Assembly (NCBI RefSeq): GCF_023156285.1
Contig: NZ_JAKZAJ010000001.1
Span: 124,001-188,000 of the forward strand
Length of the DNA: 64,000 nt
From: Marinobacter koreensis
GTDB lineage: Bacteria; Pseudomonadota; Gammaproteobacteria; Pseudomonadales; Oleiphilaceae
Reading direction: 5' to 3'
The first letter of the stretch is position 1; every line of letters starts with the position of its first letter. Under the pieces are notes generated by a model that searched no databases, was not told the origin of the DNA, and was given only the letters and a program-made list of their open reading frames with translations. The position numbers and the translations under genes were made by a program. Positions 62,344-64,000 of this stretch are shown here, piece by piece.

Positions 62344-62363
62344 ATACTGATATCCAACAGTAT
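62344..62363. promoter_or_regulatory. Inverted repeat between WS/DGAT and lrgA-like genes
   Basis: ATACTG-N8-CAGTAT in the divergent promoter region. Possible operator of unknown regulator. Confidence 0.4.
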
Positions 62364-62431
62364 GCACGATGAAATAGGTGCTAAAGTTCTCTGATTTTGA
62401 GTGGTTTCACGATTGGCTGGCGGAGATTGAT

Positions 62432-62812
62432 ATGCAGTTTCTCAATGGCATTACCCTGCTTCTTATCTACCAACTGGTGGGTGAAGTCACCGTGCGTTTG
62501 CTGGGGATCCCGATTCCGGGGCCGGTACTGGGGATGGTGATGCTGTTCATCACCCTCATGATTAGAGGGGCGGCGCCGGATTCGGTGGAGCAGGCCTCCG
62601 GGGCACTGCTCAGCCACCTGTCGTTGCTGTTTGTTCCGGCGGGTGTCGGAATGATGGCCCACTTTCATCGCATCGCCGAGGAGTGGGTGCCGATTACCCT
62701 GTCGCTGTTGCTCAGTACGGTCATCACCATGGTCGCGACCGCCCTGATCATGCAGGCAACGACCCGATGGCTGGTGAAACAGCCGATGACGGAGGAGCAG
62801 AGCAATGACTGA
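62432..62812 (+). CDS. lrgA: CidA/LrgA family holin-like protein
   Basis: A 126-residue membrane protein with four helices of the CidA/LrgA family; GGAG precedes ATG 62432. The YQLVGE and GIPIPGPVLGMVML segments are diagnostic. Such proteins have been described as holin-like and more recently linked to transport of pyruvate or other by-products. It overlaps lrgB by 8 bp. Confidence 0.88.
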   Translation: MQFLNGITLLLIYQLVGEVTVRLLGIPIPGPVLGMVMLFITLMIRGAAPDSVEQASGALLSHLSLLFVPAGVGMMAHFHRIAEEWVPITLSLLLSTVITMVATALIMQATTRWLVKQPMTEEQSND

Positions 62813-63536
62813 TCCCGGACTGAAGGATATCTGGGTCTACCTGGCGGCTTCGCCACTGCTGGGATTGACCATCACCCTCGTGGCCTATGGTCTGGCCTAT
62901 CGCCTCTATCTGAAAAGCCATTCCAATCCACTGGTGAATCCGGTGGTAACGTCGGTTGCCATGCTGATAGGGCTCCTGCTGCTGACCGGCACCTCCTACG
63001 ATGATTACTTTGAGGGTGGCCAGTTCGTTCACTTCCTGCTCGGTCCGGCGACCGTCGCACTGGCGGTGCCGCTATACCAGCAGTTTTCCCGCCTGCGCCA
63101 GCTCTGGCTGCCGGTAACCATTTCCCTGCTCAGTGGTGTCGTGATCGCCGCCGGGAGTTCCATCTGGCTGGCACGCTTCTTTGGCGGTTCCACGGAAATC
63201 CAGATGTCCCTGGCCCCCAAGTCGGCAACGGCGCCCGTGGCGATGGGGATCTCCGAGAAAATCGGAGGGTTGCCTTCGCTCACGGCGGTGCTGGTGGTAG
63301 TGACCGGCATCACCGGCGCCGTGCTTGGCACCAAGCTGTTCGAGCTGATACGGGTCCGGGACGATACTGCAAAAGGCATTGCCATGGGGGTGGCGGCCCA
63401 TGGCATCGGCACGGCACGGGCCTTTCAGGTGAGTTCCCAGATGGGAGCGTTTTCCGGCCTGGCCATGGCACTGTCGGCGTTTGCGACCGCTGTACTGGTA
63501 CCCTGGCTGGTGGACTGGATGCAGGCGCTGTTTTAA
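62805..63536 (+). CDS. lrgB: LrgB/CidB family membrane protein
   Basis: A 243-residue LrgB-family membrane protein, partner of LrgA. Recognised by FVHFLLGPATVALAVPLYQQ, SLAPKSATAPVAMGISEKIGG and GVAAHGIGTARAF. The overlap with lrgA indicates a functional pair for export of small metabolites or control of cell lysis. Confidence 0.92.
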   Translation: MTDPGLKDIWVYLAASPLLGLTITLVAYGLAYRLYLKSHSNPLVNPVVTSVAMLIGLLLLTGTSYDDYFEGGQFVHFLLGPATVALAVPLYQQFSRLRQLWLPVTISLLSGVVIAAGSSIWLARFFGGSTEIQMSLAPKSATAPVAMGISEKIGGLPSLTAVLVVVTGITGAVLGTKLFELIRVRDDTAKGIAMGVAAHGIGTARAFQVSSQMGAFSGLAMALSAFATAVLVPWLVDWMQALF

Positions 63537-63597
63537 GGCACATTTCCATGCACAACGTTAAAAGACGATGACAACAACACGCAGAGGCAAGCCAACC

Positions 63598-64000
63598 ATG
63601 CAAACGAAGTTTCTTCTCGACGAAAGCCAGATGCCGAAATACTGGTACAACCTGCAGGCCGACTTTCCGGAGCCGTTGCCTGCGGTCCTGCATCCGGGCA
63701 CCCAGCAGCCGGTGGGGCCGTCGGATCTGGAGCCGCTGTTTCCGATGGAGTTGATTCAGCAGGAAGTGACCACCGAGCGGGAGATCGAGATTCCTCAGCC
63801 GGTTCGGGACGTGTACCAGCTCTGGCGCCCTGCGCCGCTGTATCGGGCTCATCGTCTGGAGAAGGCGCTCGGCACGCCTGCGAAGATCTTCTATAAATAC
63901 GAGGGCGTCAGCCCGGCGGGCAGTCACAAGCCCAACACCGCCATCCCGCAGGCGTTCTACAACCAGCAGGCGGGTATCCGCACGCTTACCACCGAAACCG
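63598..64000 (+). CDS. TrpB2-type tryptophan synthase beta-like protein (5' part)
   Basis: The first 134 codons of a PLP enzyme, cut by the window end. It reads [19 protein letters not shown]..., then [27 protein letters not shown] and [11 protein letters not shown], the latter with the PLP Lys. The long N-terminal extension and GSHK-type motif are those of TrpB2, a beta subunit homologue that acts without TrpA. GAGG precedes the start. The rest lies outside the window. Confidence 0.9.
   Translation, partial: MQTKFLLDESQMPKYWYNLQADFPEPLPAVLHPGTQQPVGPSDLEPLFPMELIQQEVTTEREIEIPQPVRDVYQLWRPAPLYRAHRLEKALGTPAKIFYKYEGVSPAGSHKPNTAIPQAFYNQQAGIRTLTTET

Overview
The window looks like chromosomal DNA of a facultatively anaerobic, denitrifying marine gammaproteobacterium, most likely Marinobacter or a close relative. 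The strongest pointer is the wax ester synthase/DGAT at 60846-62294, which I recognise as very close to the WS2 enzyme described from Marinobacter hydrocarbonoclasticus. Single-subunit quinol NO reductase, narXL-narK-narGHJI-ppiC, nosRZDFYL and a DesT-like desaturase cassette all fit that group. No rRNA, tRNA, CRISPR array, phage or intact insertion sequence was seen.

Layout. 0.1-3.6 kb: narK, nnrS and a MarR regulator. 3.6-9.4 kb: membrane and stress genes (Yip1, PAQR/hemolysin III, WrbA, a Crp-like regulator, an AEC carrier), then a CadR-like MerR regulator with a CDF metal exporter and a Met-rich secreted protein. 9.4-19 kb: a BCCT transporter and Usp, a photolyase coupled to a DUF2256 micro-gene, a second CDF exporter, SCO and CtaG assembly factors, a tandem HAD protein and an iron-sulfur photolyase. 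19-31 kb: genes for anaerobic life (hemN, a nitrate-sensing chemoreceptor, ubiU-ubiV and, further on, ubiT), a zinc-type soluble chemoreceptor, an orphan sdhB, hemerythrin-like proteins and a hemerythrin-GGDEF protein. 31-42.9 kb: narXL facing narK1-narGHJI-ppiC. 43-52.8 kb: a dnr-type regulator, two uncharacterised genes and nosRZDFYL. 52.8-57.8 kb: moaA, norZ, dnrN, a small membrane protein and nsrR. 57.8-64 kb: fatty-acid desaturase, its reductase and a TetR regulator, WS/DGAT, lrgAB-like genes and the start of a TrpB2-like gene.

The genes fit together as an anoxic respiration island. NarK proteins move nitrate and nitrite, NarGHI reduces nitrate, NorZ reduces NO, and NosZ (with its maturation proteins) reduces N2O. 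MoaA serves the molybdenum cofactor, UbiUVT makes ubiquinone without oxygen and HemN makes heme without oxygen. Regulation can be read in the DNA: FNR/Dnr-type boxes (narK, hemN, ubiU, ubiT, dnr, nosR), NarL-type 7-2-7 sites (narK1-narG, narX-narK1, dnr, moaA) and NsrR-type boxes (hemerythrin genes, dnrN-norZ, small membrane protein). No nitrite reductase gene is present in this window.

The most unusual structure is a pair of 76-bp elements, about 91% identical and in opposite orientation (42887-42962 and 49052-49127). Each sits at the exact centre of a different 17-bp inverted repeat, so the flanks match within a copy but not between copies.
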